Shown here one piece after another: positions 17,394-25,767 of a stretch of 41,987 bases of DNA. Source of the DNA: Pseudomonas putida (GTDB taxonomy: Bacteria > Pseudomonadota > Gammaproteobacteria > Pseudomonadales > Pseudomonadaceae). The stretch is taken from assembly GCF_028682475.1 (NCBI RefSeq), contig NZ_JANHLE010000039.1:1-41987 (forward strand). Direction: 5' to 3'. The position numbers were made by a program, and so were the translations under genes. Under the pieces are notes generated by a model. It did no database searches. It saw nothing but the letters and a program-made list of their open reading frames with translations, and was not told the DNA's origin. Each line of letters starts with the position of its first letter. The stretch's first letter is position 1.

Positions 17394-18044
17394 TTAGCTG
17401 GGAGGATAGCCGTTGAGGGCCTTTTTCACTGATTCGCGCAGGGCCTCCTCGCGTTCGCGTTGCGAGCCCTGGCTGGCGGTTTCGGCGCTGGTGCTCCAGA
17501 CGGCCTGACCGTCGCGGGCGTCATACAGGTCGACATGGACCACCATCACTTCGACTTCGTAGGTGCGTACCAAAGGCACGCTGGCATATACCCCATAGCC
17601 ATTGTGGTAACGGCCGGCACTGCCGTAAGCGCCGTAGCCGCCGTACGGATAAGCCCCATAGGGGTAAGCATCGTAGGGGTAATAATCTTCGCGCACCTGC
17701 TGCAGACGGCGTTCCAGTTGCACATTGGCGCTGACCAGCAGATCGCCGGCCTGGCCATTGCGCGCCGGGCGCAGGCCGTGCTGATCGAGGGCGTTGCTGA
17801 CCGCTTCGGCCAGTTGCGCAGGTTCTGCCATTGCGCCGCCGGCCGGCAGCTGGCCGTCGTGCCAGGCCCAGCTGCGGTAGCGGCCAAAGTCCCGTGGCGG
17901 CGCAGGATAGGCGCTGGCATCGAAAGTCGTGGCCGCTTGCGGCGGGGCTGGGGGCAGCGGGCGGGAACTGGCGACATAGGGGTTGCTGCTCTGGCAGCCG
18001 GCCAGGGCCAGGCACAGCAGGCCCAGAGGCAAACGGTACGGCAT
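17394..18044 (-). CDS. DUF4136 lipoprotein, second copy with Tyr-rich insert
   Basis: A 216-residue paralogue of the downstream lipoprotein. It starts at 18044 (MPYRLPLGLLCLALAGC, lipobox LAGC), preceded by GGGAGG; the open frame continues upstream to 18272, but that part overlaps cmoM and has no signal. It shares DFGRYRSWAW, the middle QAGDLLVSANVQLE and the end VVHVDLYDARDGQAVWST with its neighbour, and both finish with YPP plus one residue. Between them is a low-complexity run of Tyr, Pro and Gly (about 118-145). Tandem copies suggest duplication, and the two may act together in the envelope. Function unknown. Confidence 0.88.
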   Translation of the reverse strand: MPYRLPLGLLCLALAGCQSSNPYVASSRPLPPAPPQAATTFDASAYPAPPRDFGRYRSWAWHDGQLPAGGAMAEPAQLAEAVSNALDQHGLRPARNGQAGDLLVSANVQLERRLQQVREDYYPYDAYPYGAYPYGGYGAYGSAGRYHNGYGVYASVPLVRTYEVEVMVVHVDLYDARDGQAVWSTSAETASQGSQREREEALRESVKKALNGYPPS

Positions 18045-18063
18045 GGCACCCTCCCGGCGTGGT

Positions 18064-18813
18064 TCAGCGTGGTCGACAGAGCCAATGCAGGTAACGCCCC
18101 AACCCGGCAAAGGCGGGATGGCGCCGATGCGCCAGTTCCATTTCCAGCAGGTCGGGCAACTCGGCTCTGGCCTGGAATTCACTGGGCATGTAATCGTGAA
18201 ACACCCGTACTCCGCTCTCTGTTTCGACCTGCCACAGATCTTCAAGTTGCACCCTGAGCGTGCGTGGATCAAGCGGTTTTTGCGGGGTCAGGCTTTGCTT
18301 TTCACCGGCCATGTCATCGCGCCGCAGTTTGCGGAAATGGCCCTTGAGCAGGTTGCGATAGACCAGCGCATCACGGTTGTAGAACGCCAGTGACAGCAGG
18401 CCATCGCGGCGGGTCAGCTGGTGCAGGACCGGCAGGATGGTTTCCGGTTCTGCCAGCCATTCCAGTACCGCATGGCACAGTACCAGGTCGTAGGGCTCGG
18501 TCAGTTGGCCGAGCAGCTCCTGCCAGGGCGCCTGGATGAACGTCGCCTGCTGGCCGGCTTCGGCAAACCGTGCGCGGGCGCCTTCGAGCATCGGCGCGGC
18601 GGGCTCGGCGAGGGTGACCTGGTGGCCGCGCTCGGCCAGCCATAGGGCCATGTGCCCGAGGCCCGCGCCGATATCGAGGACGCGCAAGGGGCGCTCGGGC
18701 AGGGTTTCAGCGAGGTCGGCCTGCAGAACCGCAAGGCGGATCGCGCCTTTGGCACCGCCGTAGATTTTCTCGGCAAAGCGCGTGGCCAGGGCATCGAAAT
18801 GGCGGTCTTTCAT
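18064..18813 (-). CDS. cmoM: tRNA 5-carboxymethoxyuridine methyltransferase CmoM
   Basis: A 249-residue class I SAM-dependent methyltransferase. Motif I is VLDIGAGLGHMALWL (about 45-59), motif II is VTLAEPA, and YDLVLCHAVLEWLAEPE is the post-motif region typical of CmoM/SmtA. The conserved NRDALVYRNLLKGHF and the late HDYMP segment also fit; E. coli CmoM has 261 residues. The enzyme methylates cmo5U at the tRNA wobble position to mcmo5U. The start at 18813 overlaps the MazG-like stop as ATGA, giving tight coupling. A longer upstream frame to 18888 lies inside that gene and is rejected. Confidence 0.88.
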   Translation of the reverse strand: MKDRHFDALATRFAEKIYGGAKGAIRLAVLQADLAETLPERPLRVLDIGAGLGHMALWLAERGHQVTLAEPAAPMLEGARARFAEAGQQATFIQAPWQELLGQLTEPYDLVLCHAVLEWLAEPETILPVLHQLTRRDGLLSLAFYNRDALVYRNLLKGHFRKLRRDDMAGEKQSLTPQKPLDPRTLRVQLEDLWQVETESGVRVFHDYMPSEFQARAELPDLLEMELAHRRHPAFAGLGRYLHWLCRPR

Positions 18814-19115
18814 CGGGCAAACCGCCGTTCGCTGTCGGCCAGCTTGGCGCGCACCACCTGCTCCATGTCCAGGCCCAGTTCGCTGCACAGCAGCAACAGG
18901 TACAGCACCACGTCGCCGACCTCCTGGCCGGCATGCTCCAGTTGCTCAGGTGCCAGCTGGCGCGACTGGTCTTCGCTCAGCCACTGGAAGATCTCCACCA
19001 GTTCGGCCATTTCCACGCTGGCGGCCATGGCCAGGTTTTTCGGGCTGTGAAAACCGCGCCAGTCGTTGTTGTCACGGATGCGGTGCAGGCGTTGGGTCAG
19101 TTCGTGCAGGTTCAT
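18810..19115 (-). CDS. MazG-like nucleotide pyrophosphohydrolase
   Basis: A 101-residue all-helical protein of the MazG/dCTPase superfamily. The metal-binding set is visible as EMAELVEIFQW and, after a loop, EVGDVVLYLLLL (the E-x-x-E ... E-x-x-D pattern). The family hydrolyses (d)NTPs to monophosphates and pyrophosphate; the substrate cannot be read from the sequence. GGAGAG precedes the ATG at 19115; an in-frame ATG at 19166 has no such site. Its stop overlaps the cmoM start by four bases, so the two are one operon. Confidence 0.88.
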   Translation of the reverse strand: MNLHELTQRLHRIRDNNDWRGFHSPKNLAMAASVEMAELVEIFQWLSEDQSRQLAPEQLEHAGQEVGDVVLYLLLLCSELGLDMEQVVRAKLADSERRFAR

Positions 19116-19176
19116 CAAGGCTCTCCTCAAGCCGCATAGCTTCAGGCGGGCCGCTGTGCAACGCAAGCGCGGCGTT

Positions 19177-20031
19177 TCAGTCCAGTGACCGCCAGCTGCC
19201 GTGCATATGGACCAGCTCGCCGTGGCCGTCCAGACGGAGCTGGCCTTGGGCGGCGGCGGGGCTGGCGTTGAGGATCACTTCGCTGGGCAGGCGCAGCGGT
19301 TTGAGGAAGTCCACCGCGATCTCATAACCACTGGCCGGCAAGTGTCCGCGCAACGCGGCAAGGGTCATGGCTTTGCTCCACATGCCATGAGCAATGGCGC
19401 AGGGGAAGCCGAACAGCCTGGCGCTGGCGGCGCTCAGGTGGATCGGGTTGTAGTCGCCGCAGACCTTGGCATAACGGCGACCGATATCGCTGTCGGCGTA
19501 CCAGCGGGTCAGTTCATCCAGCGGTTCACTGACCGGTTCTTCAGTCGCCGCGGGCTCACCGCTGAGCTTCACGCCGCGGCAGAGCATGCGGCTGGTTTCC
19601 GACCAGAGCAGACCGAGGCCGTCTTCCGCCTCGGTAATCATGTCGCAGGTGGCGCCTTTCTCGTGTGGCTGCAGGTTATCCACATGCACAGAGAAGCGCA
19701 GGCGACTGACACCACCCAGTGGACGCATAACGCGGATGCTGTTGTGCAGATGGACCATGCCCAGCAAAGGGAAGGGGAATTCCCTGGCCGTCAGCAACTG
19801 TAACTGCAAGGCGAAGGCCATCACGTGCGGGAAGGTTGGCGGCAAGCGTCCGTCGTCGCTGAAATGACAGAGCTTGCGATAGGCCTCAAGCTGCTGCGGC
19901 TTAACCTCCAGGTAGCAGCGCAAGCCACTGTCGGGCAAGGTATCGCCGGTGATCTTGCGCTTGCGCGCGGCGCGCAGGTAAAGGCTGGAAAGTGCCGCTG
20001 TGCTGCTCAGGTCCTGCCAGTGTCGAGTCAT
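19177..20031 (-). CDS. MaoC-family hydratase (hot-dog fold)
   Basis: A 284-residue protein with a C-terminal hydratase-2 motif GDYNPIHLSAASARLFGFP followed by AIAHGM, where the Asp and His are the catalytic dyad; the N-terminal half is a second, degenerate hot-dog. It probably hydrates trans-2-enoyl thioesters (CoA or ACP) in fatty-acid metabolism. Its ATG is two bases past the stop of the FabG-like gene, so the two form an operon. Divergent from them is a FadI-type thiolase; together they cover three of the four steps of a beta-oxidation or condensing spiral. The physiological substrate is unknown. Confidence 0.88.
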   Translation of the reverse strand: MTRHWQDLSSTAALSSLYLRAARKRKITGDTLPDSGLRCYLEVKPQQLEAYRKLCHFSDDGRLPPTFPHVMAFALQLQLLTAREFPFPLLGMVHLHNSIRVMRPLGGVSRLRFSVHVDNLQPHEKGATCDMITEAEDGLGLLWSETSRMLCRGVKLSGEPAATEEPVSEPLDELTRWYADSDIGRRYAKVCGDYNPIHLSAASARLFGFPCAIAHGMWSKAMTLAALRGHLPASGYEIAVDFLKPLRLPSEVILNASPAAAQGQLRLDGHGELVHMHGSWRSLD

Positions 20032-20033
20032 GT

Positions 20034-21386
20034 TCAGGCTCCCATTACGGCCTGGCCGCAGACACGTAGTACCTGACCGTTTACCGCACCGGAACCCGGT
20101 TGTACCAGCCAGGCAATGGCTTCGGCGACGTCCTGGGGCAAACCGCCCTGACCCAGGGAACTCATGCGCCGTCCGGCTTCGCGCAGGGCGAAGGGAATGG
20201 CCGCGGTCATGCGGGTTTCGATAAAACCGGGGGCCACGGCATTGATGCTGCTGCCGCGCGCGGCCAGTTTCGGCGCCCAGGCCTGGGCCAGGCCGATCAG
20301 CCCGGCCTTGCTGGCGGCGTAGTTGGACTGGCCGCGATTGCCGGCGATACCGCTGATCGAGGCCAGCAGCACGATGCGCGCGTGGTCATGCAGGGCGCCG
20401 CTGTCGAACAGCGCCTGGGTCAGCAGCTGCGGCGCCTTGAGATTGACGGCCAGCACCGAGTCCCAGTACTCGGGGGTCATGTTGGCGAGCGTCTTGTCAC
20501 GGGTGATGCCGGCGTTGTGCACGACGATGTCGATGCCGTCCGGGAGCCCTTCAAGCAGTTGCGCGGCGGCGTCGGTGGCGCAGATGTCCAGCGCCAGACA
20601 GCGCCCGCCGAGACGTGCGGCCAGGGCCTCAAGGTCAGTCTTGGCCTGGGGTACGTCGAGCAGCACGACCTCGGCGCCGTCGCGGGCCAGGGTTTCGGCA
20701 ATGGCTGCGCCGATGCCGCGCGCTGCCCCGGTGATCAGCGCCTTGCGCCCGGCCAGTGGCCGGGTCCAGTCCTGCACTTGCGTGGCGCAGGCCTGCAGGC
20801 GCAGGACCTGGCCGGAAACGAAAGCGCTCTTGGGCGAGAGGAAAAAGCGCAAGGCACCTTCGAGTTGGTCTTCTGCATCGTCACTGACGTACAGCAACTG
20901 CAGAGTGCCGCCAGCGCGCAGTTCCTTGGCCAGTGAGCGACTGAAACCTTCCAGGGCGCGTTGCGCGACTTGTGCCAGCGGGTCATCGAGCTGCTCCGGC
21001 GCCCGCCCGAAAATCACCACATGGGCGCAGGGCGCCAGGCTGCGCAGCAGCGGCTGGAAGAACTCGCGCAATTGCTTGAGCTGGTCAATGTCGTCCAGCT
21101 CGCTGGCGTCGAACGCCACGGCCTTGAGCTTGGGGCCAAGGCCTGCGACCCATTCGGTCGCGTTCAGGTCGGGGCTGGCGAAGCTGTAGACCTCATCGGT
21201 CAGGCGTTGGGCAAACGCCTCGACTTTGTTTGCCAGGGGGCCGCCGCCGAGCAGCAAGGCGCCTTCGACCGGGCGCAGTCGGCCTGCCTGCCAGCGTTCC
21301 AGGCGAGCAGGGCTGGGCAACCCGACGGCACCGACCAGGCGGCGGCCGAGATCGGAGTTGGCGAAGTCGATATAGCGGTCGCTCAT
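20034..21386 (-). CDS. Long FabG-type 3-oxoacyl reductase (FabG4-like SDR)
   Basis: A 450-residue, high-molecular-weight FabG. The N-terminal 200 residues form a pseudo-Rossmann domain without a cofactor motif. The C-terminal half is a full SDR: TGAARGIG (about 213-220), NAGITRD (about 290), SISGIAGN and the catalytic YAASK (about 355). It ends VNGQVLRVCG, the usual FabG close. It reduces 3-oxoacyl thioesters with NAD(P)H. GGGAGAG precedes the ATG at 21386. It is co-transcribed with the MaoC gene and divergent from the thiolase across 140 bp. Length and domain order match mycobacterial and pseudomonad FabG4 proteins. Confidence 0.9.
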   Translation of the reverse strand: MSDRYIDFANSDLGRRLVGAVGLPSPARLERWQAGRLRPVEGALLLGGGPLANKVEAFAQRLTDEVYSFASPDLNATEWVAGLGPKLKAVAFDASELDDIDQLKQLREFFQPLLRSLAPCAHVVIFGRAPEQLDDPLAQVAQRALEGFSRSLAKELRAGGTLQLLYVSDDAEDQLEGALRFFLSPKSAFVSGQVLRLQACATQVQDWTRPLAGRKALITGAARGIGAAIAETLARDGAEVVLLDVPQAKTDLEALAARLGGRCLALDICATDAAAQLLEGLPDGIDIVVHNAGITRDKTLANMTPEYWDSVLAVNLKAPQLLTQALFDSGALHDHARIVLLASISGIAGNRGQSNYAASKAGLIGLAQAWAPKLAARGSSINAVAPGFIETRMTAAIPFALREAGRRMSSLGQGGLPQDVAEAIAWLVQPGSGAVNGQVLRVCGQAVMGA

Positions 21387-21526
21387 GGCTTGCTCTCCCT
21401 CAAATAGCTTCAAAGTGTGGACCATCTTTGGCCATCGGTCGTTCGAACCCTGAAAAAACACCTACGCTGTGGGTGGGAACACCACTGCCTTAACCAGCCT
21501 CCCACCGTTAGAAAAGGACGAAACTT

Positions 21527-22804
21527 ATGCGCTCACTGCGCCGGGTCGCAATCATTGGCGGCAACCGGATTCCCTTCGCCCGCTCCAACGGCGCCTATGC
21601 CACGGCCAGCAACCAGGCGATGCTAACGGCAGCCCTCGAAGGGCTGATCGAGCGTTTCGGGCTGCATGGCCTGCAACTGGGCGAGGTCGCCGCCGGGGCG
21701 GTGCTCAAACATTCACGGGACATGAACCTGACCCGCGAGTGCGTGCTCGGTTCGCGGCTCTCGGCGCAAACCCCGGCTTACGACCTGCAGCAAGCCTGTG
21801 GCACCGGGCTGGAAACCGCCTTGCTGGTGGCCAACAAGATCGCCCTCGGGCAGATCGACAGCGGGATTGCCGGGGGCGTCGATACCACCTCCGATGCACC
21901 CATCGCGGTCAATGAAGGTTTGCGCCGGATTTTGCTCCAGGCCAACCGCGGCAAGACCCTGGCAGACAAACTCAAGGCGTTTCTGCAGTTGCGTCCAGGG
22001 CACTTGAAACCGCAACTGCCACGCAACAGTGAGTCGCGCACCGGGCTGTCCATGGGGCAGCATTGCGAGCTGATGGCGCGGACCTGGCAGATTCCCCGTG
22101 CGGATCAGGACCAGCTGGCCCTGCTCAGTCACCAGCACATGGCAGCGGCCTATGCCGAGGGCTGGCATGACGATCTGCTCACGCCGTTCCTCGGCCTGAC
22201 CCGCGACAACAACCTGCGCGCCGACCTGACCCTGGAGAAGCTCGCCAGCCTCAAGCCAGTGTTCGAGCGTAGCGACAAGGGCACCCTTACCGCCGGCAAC
22301 TCCACGCCGCTCACCGATGGCGCTTCTGTGGTGTTGCTGGGCAGTGAAGAGTGGGCCCGTGAACACCAGCTTGAGGTGCTGGCCTATCTGGTCGACGGCG
22401 AAACCGCTGCGGTGGACTTCGTCAAAGGCCAGGAAGGGCTGCTGATGGCACCGGCTTACGCGGTGCCACGTTTGCTGGCGCGTAACGGCCTGGACCTGCA
22501 GGATTTCGATTACTACGAGATTCACGAAGCCTTCGCCGCCCAGGTGCTGTGCACCCTCAAGGCCTGGGAAGACCCCGACTACTGCCAGCACCGCCTGGGG
22601 CTGAGCGAACCGTTGGGCGCGATCGACCGCCGCAAGCTCAACGTCAAGGGCAGCTCATTGGCTGCCGGGCACCCGTTTGCCGCTACCGGTGGGCGCATCC
22701 TGGCCAACATGGCCAAACTGCTGGCCACCGCCGGCAAGGGCCGTGGCCTGATTTCAATCTGCGCCGCCGGTGGTCAGGGGGTGACGGCGATCATCGAGCG
22801 CTGA
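21527..22804 (+). CDS. FadI-type acetyl-CoA acyltransferase (thiolase)
   Basis: A 425-residue thiolase. The nucleophilic Cys is C91 in QQACGTGLE, the His of the second motif is in YEIHEAFAAQ, GSSLAAGHPFAATGGR follows, and the C-terminal Cys is in CAAGGQG. The length and the insert after the first motif fit FadI rather than FadA or AtoB. It cleaves (or condenses) 3-oxoacyl-CoA with CoA. AAAAGGA precedes the ATG by about seven bases. Divergent from fabG/maoC, so a shared regulator is likely. Its last 14 bases overlap the end of the convergent transporter gene. Confidence 0.92.
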   Translation: MRSLRRVAIIGGNRIPFARSNGAYATASNQAMLTAALEGLIERFGLHGLQLGEVAAGAVLKHSRDMNLTRECVLGSRLSAQTPAYDLQQACGTGLETALLVANKIALGQIDSGIAGGVDTTSDAPIAVNEGLRRILLQANRGKTLADKLKAFLQLRPGHLKPQLPRNSESRTGLSMGQHCELMARTWQIPRADQDQLALLSHQHMAAAYAEGWHDDLLTPFLGLTRDNNLRADLTLEKLASLKPVFERSDKGTLTAGNSTPLTDGASVVLLGSEEWAREHQLEVLAYLVDGETAAVDFVKGQEGLLMAPAYAVPRLLARNGLDLQDFDYYEIHEAFAAQVLCTLKAWEDPDYCQHRLGLSEPLGAIDRRKLNVKGSSLAAGHPFAATGGRILANMAKLLATAGKGRGLISICAAGGQGVTAIIER

Positions 22805-23810
22805 CCCATGTGGCCATCGTGATGGGCGCAGGACGATTGGCATAGTGTTCGGCCATGATCGAGCAGACGATCAGCTGCAGCGGATGGTAGATCATGATCG
22901 GCAGCAGGATCAGGCCCAGCCCCGGATGCGCACCGAAGATCAGTGCAGCCATCGGCGCACCAGCGGCCAGGGATTTCTTGCTGGCGCAGAATACCGCTGC
23001 CACTTCATCGGCCGGGCTCAAACGCAGGGCCCGGGCAGTGCGGGTGGTCAGCCAGAGAATCAGCGCCAGTAACAGGGCGCTGCCCACAAACGCAGTGATC
23101 AGCACCGCACTGCCTTGTTGCTGCCACAGGCCCGAAACCATCGAGTTACAGAAGGCGGCATAGACCAGCAGCAGGATCACCAGCTTGTCCATGACGCTGG
23201 TGTAGCGCTTGTAACGGGCGAAGAAACGCCCCAGCCAGGGGCGCATCAATTGGCCGAGCACCAGCGGCATCAGTAGCAGGGCACAGAGGTCGAGCAGGGT
23301 CGCACCGAGGTCGATGCCGTTGCTGCCGCTGCCGACCACCAGGCTGACCAGCCAGGGCGTGATGAAAATGCCGAGGACACTGGACAAGCTGGCATTGAGA
23401 ATCGCTGCGGGCACATTGCCGCCCGCGCTGCCGGTCAACGCCACCGAGGACGAGATGGTCGAGGGCAGGGCGCACAGGTAGAAAAAGCCCAGCATCAGCA
23501 GCGCCGGTACATGGCTGCCAAGCAGCTTGTCAGCCAGCCACCAGAGCAGCGGGAAGACCACGAAGGTGAAACCCTGCACCATCAGATGCAAGCGGCCGTT
23601 CTTCAGGCCACGGCCAATCTGCTCGCTGGACAGGTTGATACCGTGCAGGAAGAACACCAGGAACACCCCGCCATTGATCAGGTACTCGGCATGCAGTGCC
23701 CCGCCGCTGCGGCCAACACCGGGGAACAGCCAGGCGAGGAAGGTGGCGAGGAACATGCCGCAGAGGAACCAGTCGGTTACCACGCGTTTAAGGTGTTTGA
23801 GCGCTTGCAT
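22791..23810 (-). CDS. SBF-like bile acid:sodium symporter family transporter (YfeH type)
   Basis: A 339-residue membrane protein with about ten hydrophobic segments. It opens with DWFLCGMFLATFLAWLFPG and contains LCALPSTISSSVALTGSAGGN, the crossing-helix motif of the SBF-like family. Substrates in bacteria are mostly unknown. It is divergent from an AraC-type regulator, with 87 bp between starts, a layout that makes that protein its likely regulator. It converges on the thiolase gene, the stops overlapping by 14 bases. The C-terminus runs a few residues past the last helix. Confidence 0.88.
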   Translation of the reverse strand: MQALKHLKRVVTDWFLCGMFLATFLAWLFPGVGRSGGALHAEYLINGGVFLVFFLHGINLSSEQIGRGLKNGRLHLMVQGFTFVVFPLLWWLADKLLGSHVPALLMLGFFYLCALPSTISSSVALTGSAGGNVPAAILNASLSSVLGIFITPWLVSLVVGSGSNGIDLGATLLDLCALLLMPLVLGQLMRPWLGRFFARYKRYTSVMDKLVILLLVYAAFCNSMVSGLWQQQGSAVLITAFVGSALLLALILWLTTRTARALRLSPADEVAAVFCASKKSLAAGAPMAALIFGAHPGLGLILLPIMIYHPLQLIVCSIMAEHYANRPAPITMATWVSAR

Positions 23811-23823
23811 CGGCGGGCCTTCG

Positions 23824-23841
23824 AATCATTTTGTAATCATT
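23824..23841. promoter_or_regulatory. Candidate AraC-type operator (direct repeat)
   Basis: AATCATT occurs at 23824-23830 and again at 23835-23841, an 11-bp period close to one helical turn. It lies in the 87-bp gap between the SBF transporter and the AraC gene, where a regulator site is expected. Direct half-sites of this kind are usual for AraC proteins. No binding data; the call is inference. Confidence 0.4.
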
Positions 23842-23897
23842 GAGCGCACAGGCTACGCTCGGCGGATGATTGCCGTCTTGCGACATAAGGCCAAGTG

Positions 23898-24686
23898 ATG
23901 CCGATAAACGGACAACAACCGTCACCGCGTCCGATTCCTGTGCTTGAGCGCCTGCCGCGGGCGCTGTATGCGCGGGCGGAAAGTCTCGGGGCCGGCTCCT
24001 GGACACCACGTCATCAGCATGACTGGGTACAGTTCTCCTACGCGATCAGTGGCGTGCTGGGGGTGTACACCGCCGAGGGCAGCTACTTCGCGCCGCCGCA
24101 GTGGGGCGTCTGGATCCCGCCTGGGGTTGAACACGAGGTGGTGACCTCGATGCAGGCCGAGATGCGCAGCCTGTATGTGCGCCGTGAGGACGCCAGCTGG
24201 GCGCCGGGGCAGTGCCGGGTGCTGGAAGTCACGCCGCTGGCCCGTGAGCTGATCAAGCAGTTCTGTCTGCTGCCGGTGGACTATGCCGAGGGCGACAGCG
24301 CCGACGCGCGGTTGGTGTCAGTGTTGTTGGACCAGTTGCAGACCCTGCCGGAGGTGGGCTTTTCCTTGCCTTTACCCCAGCATCCACGCTTGCTTGAGCT
24401 GTGCAACGAATTGCTCGCCGAGCCGGAGCAGGGGCAGTCCCTGGGGCAGTGGGCGCAGCGCTTGAACACCTCGGAAAAGACCCTGACACGTCTGTTCCAG
24501 CGTGAAACCGGCTTGAGCTTTCGCAGCTGGCGGCAGCGCATGCGCCTGTTGTCGTCGCTGACGGCGCTGGAGGCCGGACAGAGCGTCACCGAAGCTGCGC
24601 TGGGCTGCGGTTATGATTCCACCTCGGCCTATATAGCGGCGTTCAAAAGCCTGTTCGGTTTCACCCCGGGGGGCATGCGGCTGTAG
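23898..24686 (+). CDS. AraC-family transcriptional regulator
   Basis: A 262-residue regulator with an N-terminal cupin (about 25-110; RHQHDWVQFSYAISG, WIPPGVEHEV) and a C-terminal double helix-turn-helix (about 165-262; LNTSEKTLTRLFQRETGLSF, then LGCGYDSTSAYIAAFKSLFG). This is the cupin-AraC group that includes NimR. GTG at 23895 is directly followed by ATG at 23898; I take the ATG, with AAGG just upstream. It lies divergent from the SBF transporter and probably controls it. The ligand is unknown. Confidence 0.92.
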   Translation: MPINGQQPSPRPIPVLERLPRALYARAESLGAGSWTPRHQHDWVQFSYAISGVLGVYTAEGSYFAPPQWGVWIPPGVEHEVVTSMQAEMRSLYVRREDASWAPGQCRVLEVTPLARELIKQFCLLPVDYAEGDSADARLVSVLLDQLQTLPEVGFSLPLPQHPRLLELCNELLAEPEQGQSLGQWAQRLNTSEKTLTRLFQRETGLSFRSWRQRMRLLSSLTALEAGQSVTEAALGCGYDSTSAYIAAFKSLFGFTPGGMRL

Positions 24687-24802
24687 TGCGGTAAAGAAAT
24701 CTGGCGATTTTTGTGAACGATTGAGCACCAACATTTACAAAAACTATGGCAAGTCAGGCCGATTGCCGTTACAACGCAGTGCGGTCTTGCTACAGCGACA
24801 AT

Positions 24803-24817
24803 CCGGTGCAGCACCGG
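24803..24817 (+). other. Hairpin in the RIO1-kinase leader
   Basis: CCGGTG (24803-24808) and CACCGG (24812-24817) form a 6-bp stem with a CAG loop, 53 bp before the kinase start. No U-run follows, so it is not a simple terminator. It could be a leader structure or a protein site. Confidence 0.4.
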
Positions 24818-24869
24818 TGACCTACAAAAAATCCCGTGTCTGGCAGAACAGGACCCCCGACAAAAGCCG

Positions 24870-25763
24870 ATGAAGACTCCAAAACGCATTGAACCACTGG
24901 TTGAAGATGGACTGGTCGACGAAGTACTGCGACCGTTGATGAGTGGCAAGGAGGCCGCCGTGTACGTGGTGCGCTGCGGCAAGGAATTGCGCTGTGCCAA
25001 GGTCTACAAAGAGGCTAACAAGCGCAGCTTCCGTCAGGCCGCCGAGTATCAGGAAGGCCGCAAGGTGCGCAACAGCCGCCAGGCCCGGGCCATGGCCAAA
25101 GGCTCCAAGTACGGGCGCAAGGAGGCTGAGGACGCCTGGCAGAATGCCGAAGTAGCGGCCCTGTTCCGCCTGGCCAATGCCGGCGTGCGCGTGCCGCGAC
25201 CTTACGACTTCCTTGATGGCGTGCTGCTGATGGAGCTGGTGGCCGACGAGTACGGCGATGCCGCCCCACGGCTCAATGATGTGTACCTGGAGCCTGAGCA
25301 GGCGCGCGAGTACCACGCGTTCGTGATTCGCCAGATCGTCCTGATGCTGTGCACCGGCCTTGTGCATGGCGACCTGTCGGAGTTCAACGTGCTGCTGGGG
25401 CCGGATGGCCCGGTGATCATCGACTTGCCGCAGGCGGTGGATGCGGCAGGCAACAACCACGCCTTCAGCATGCTCGAGCGCGATGTCGGCAACATGGCCG
25501 CCTATTTCGGGCGTTTTGCCCCTGAGCTCAGGGACACCCGTTACGCCCAGGAAATGTGGGCCCTGTACCAGGCCGGCGAACTGTTGCCGGAAAGCGAGCT
25601 GAGCGGTCAGTTCGCCGAGGACGAGCACAGCGCCGATATCGACGGGGTCATGCGTGAAATCGATGCGGCGCGCCTGGACGAAGCCCGTCGGCGCGCCATC
25701 CGCGAGGACGCCGAACGGGGTTCGAGCAAGGAAGAAGAGCCGACACCGCCCTGGTTGCAGTAA
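24870..25763 (+). CDS. RIO1-type serine protein kinase (PA4780 family)
   Basis: A 297-residue atypical protein kinase. The ATP-site part is LMSGKEAAVYVVRC with the lysine in CAKVYKEA; the catalytic loop is HGDLSEFNVLL with Asp168, and the metal-binding Asp185 is in IIDLPQAVD, the RIO form of DFG. A basic segment KVRNSRQARAMAKGSKYGRK lies between lobes. The C-terminal tail is acidic and ends in TPPWLQ. Known: bacterial RIO1-like kinases phosphorylate Ser; the target is not known to me. It is a single gene preceded by a 183-bp gap with a hairpin and followed four bases later by the convergent cueR stop. Confidence 0.9.
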   Translation: MKTPKRIEPLVEDGLVDEVLRPLMSGKEAAVYVVRCGKELRCAKVYKEANKRSFRQAAEYQEGRKVRNSRQARAMAKGSKYGRKEAEDAWQNAEVAALFRLANAGVRVPRPYDFLDGVLLMELVADEYGDAAPRLNDVYLEPEQAREYHAFVIRQIVLMLCTGLVHGDLSEFNVLLGPDGPVIIDLPQAVDAAGNNHAFSMLERDVGNMAAYFGRFAPELRDTRYAQEMWALYQAGELLPESELSGQFAEDEHSADIDGVMREIDAARLDEARRRAIREDAERGSSKEEEPTPPWLQ

Positions 25764-25767
25764 GCCG

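Noticed and set aside
18045..18272. Upstream extension of the second DUF4136 lipoprotein
   Set aside because: It lies inside cmoM on the same strand and would hide the signal peptide; GGGAGG supports the start at 18044.
19676..19684. A perfect DnaA box inside the MaoC gene as part of the cluster
   Set aside because: It is single, within a coding gene and 15 kb from the cluster; it is probably chance.
21411..21430. CAAAG...CTTTG dyad between the FabG and thiolase genes as an operator
   Set aside because: Only the outer five base pairs match; the inner part does not pair, so it is not stronger than chance.
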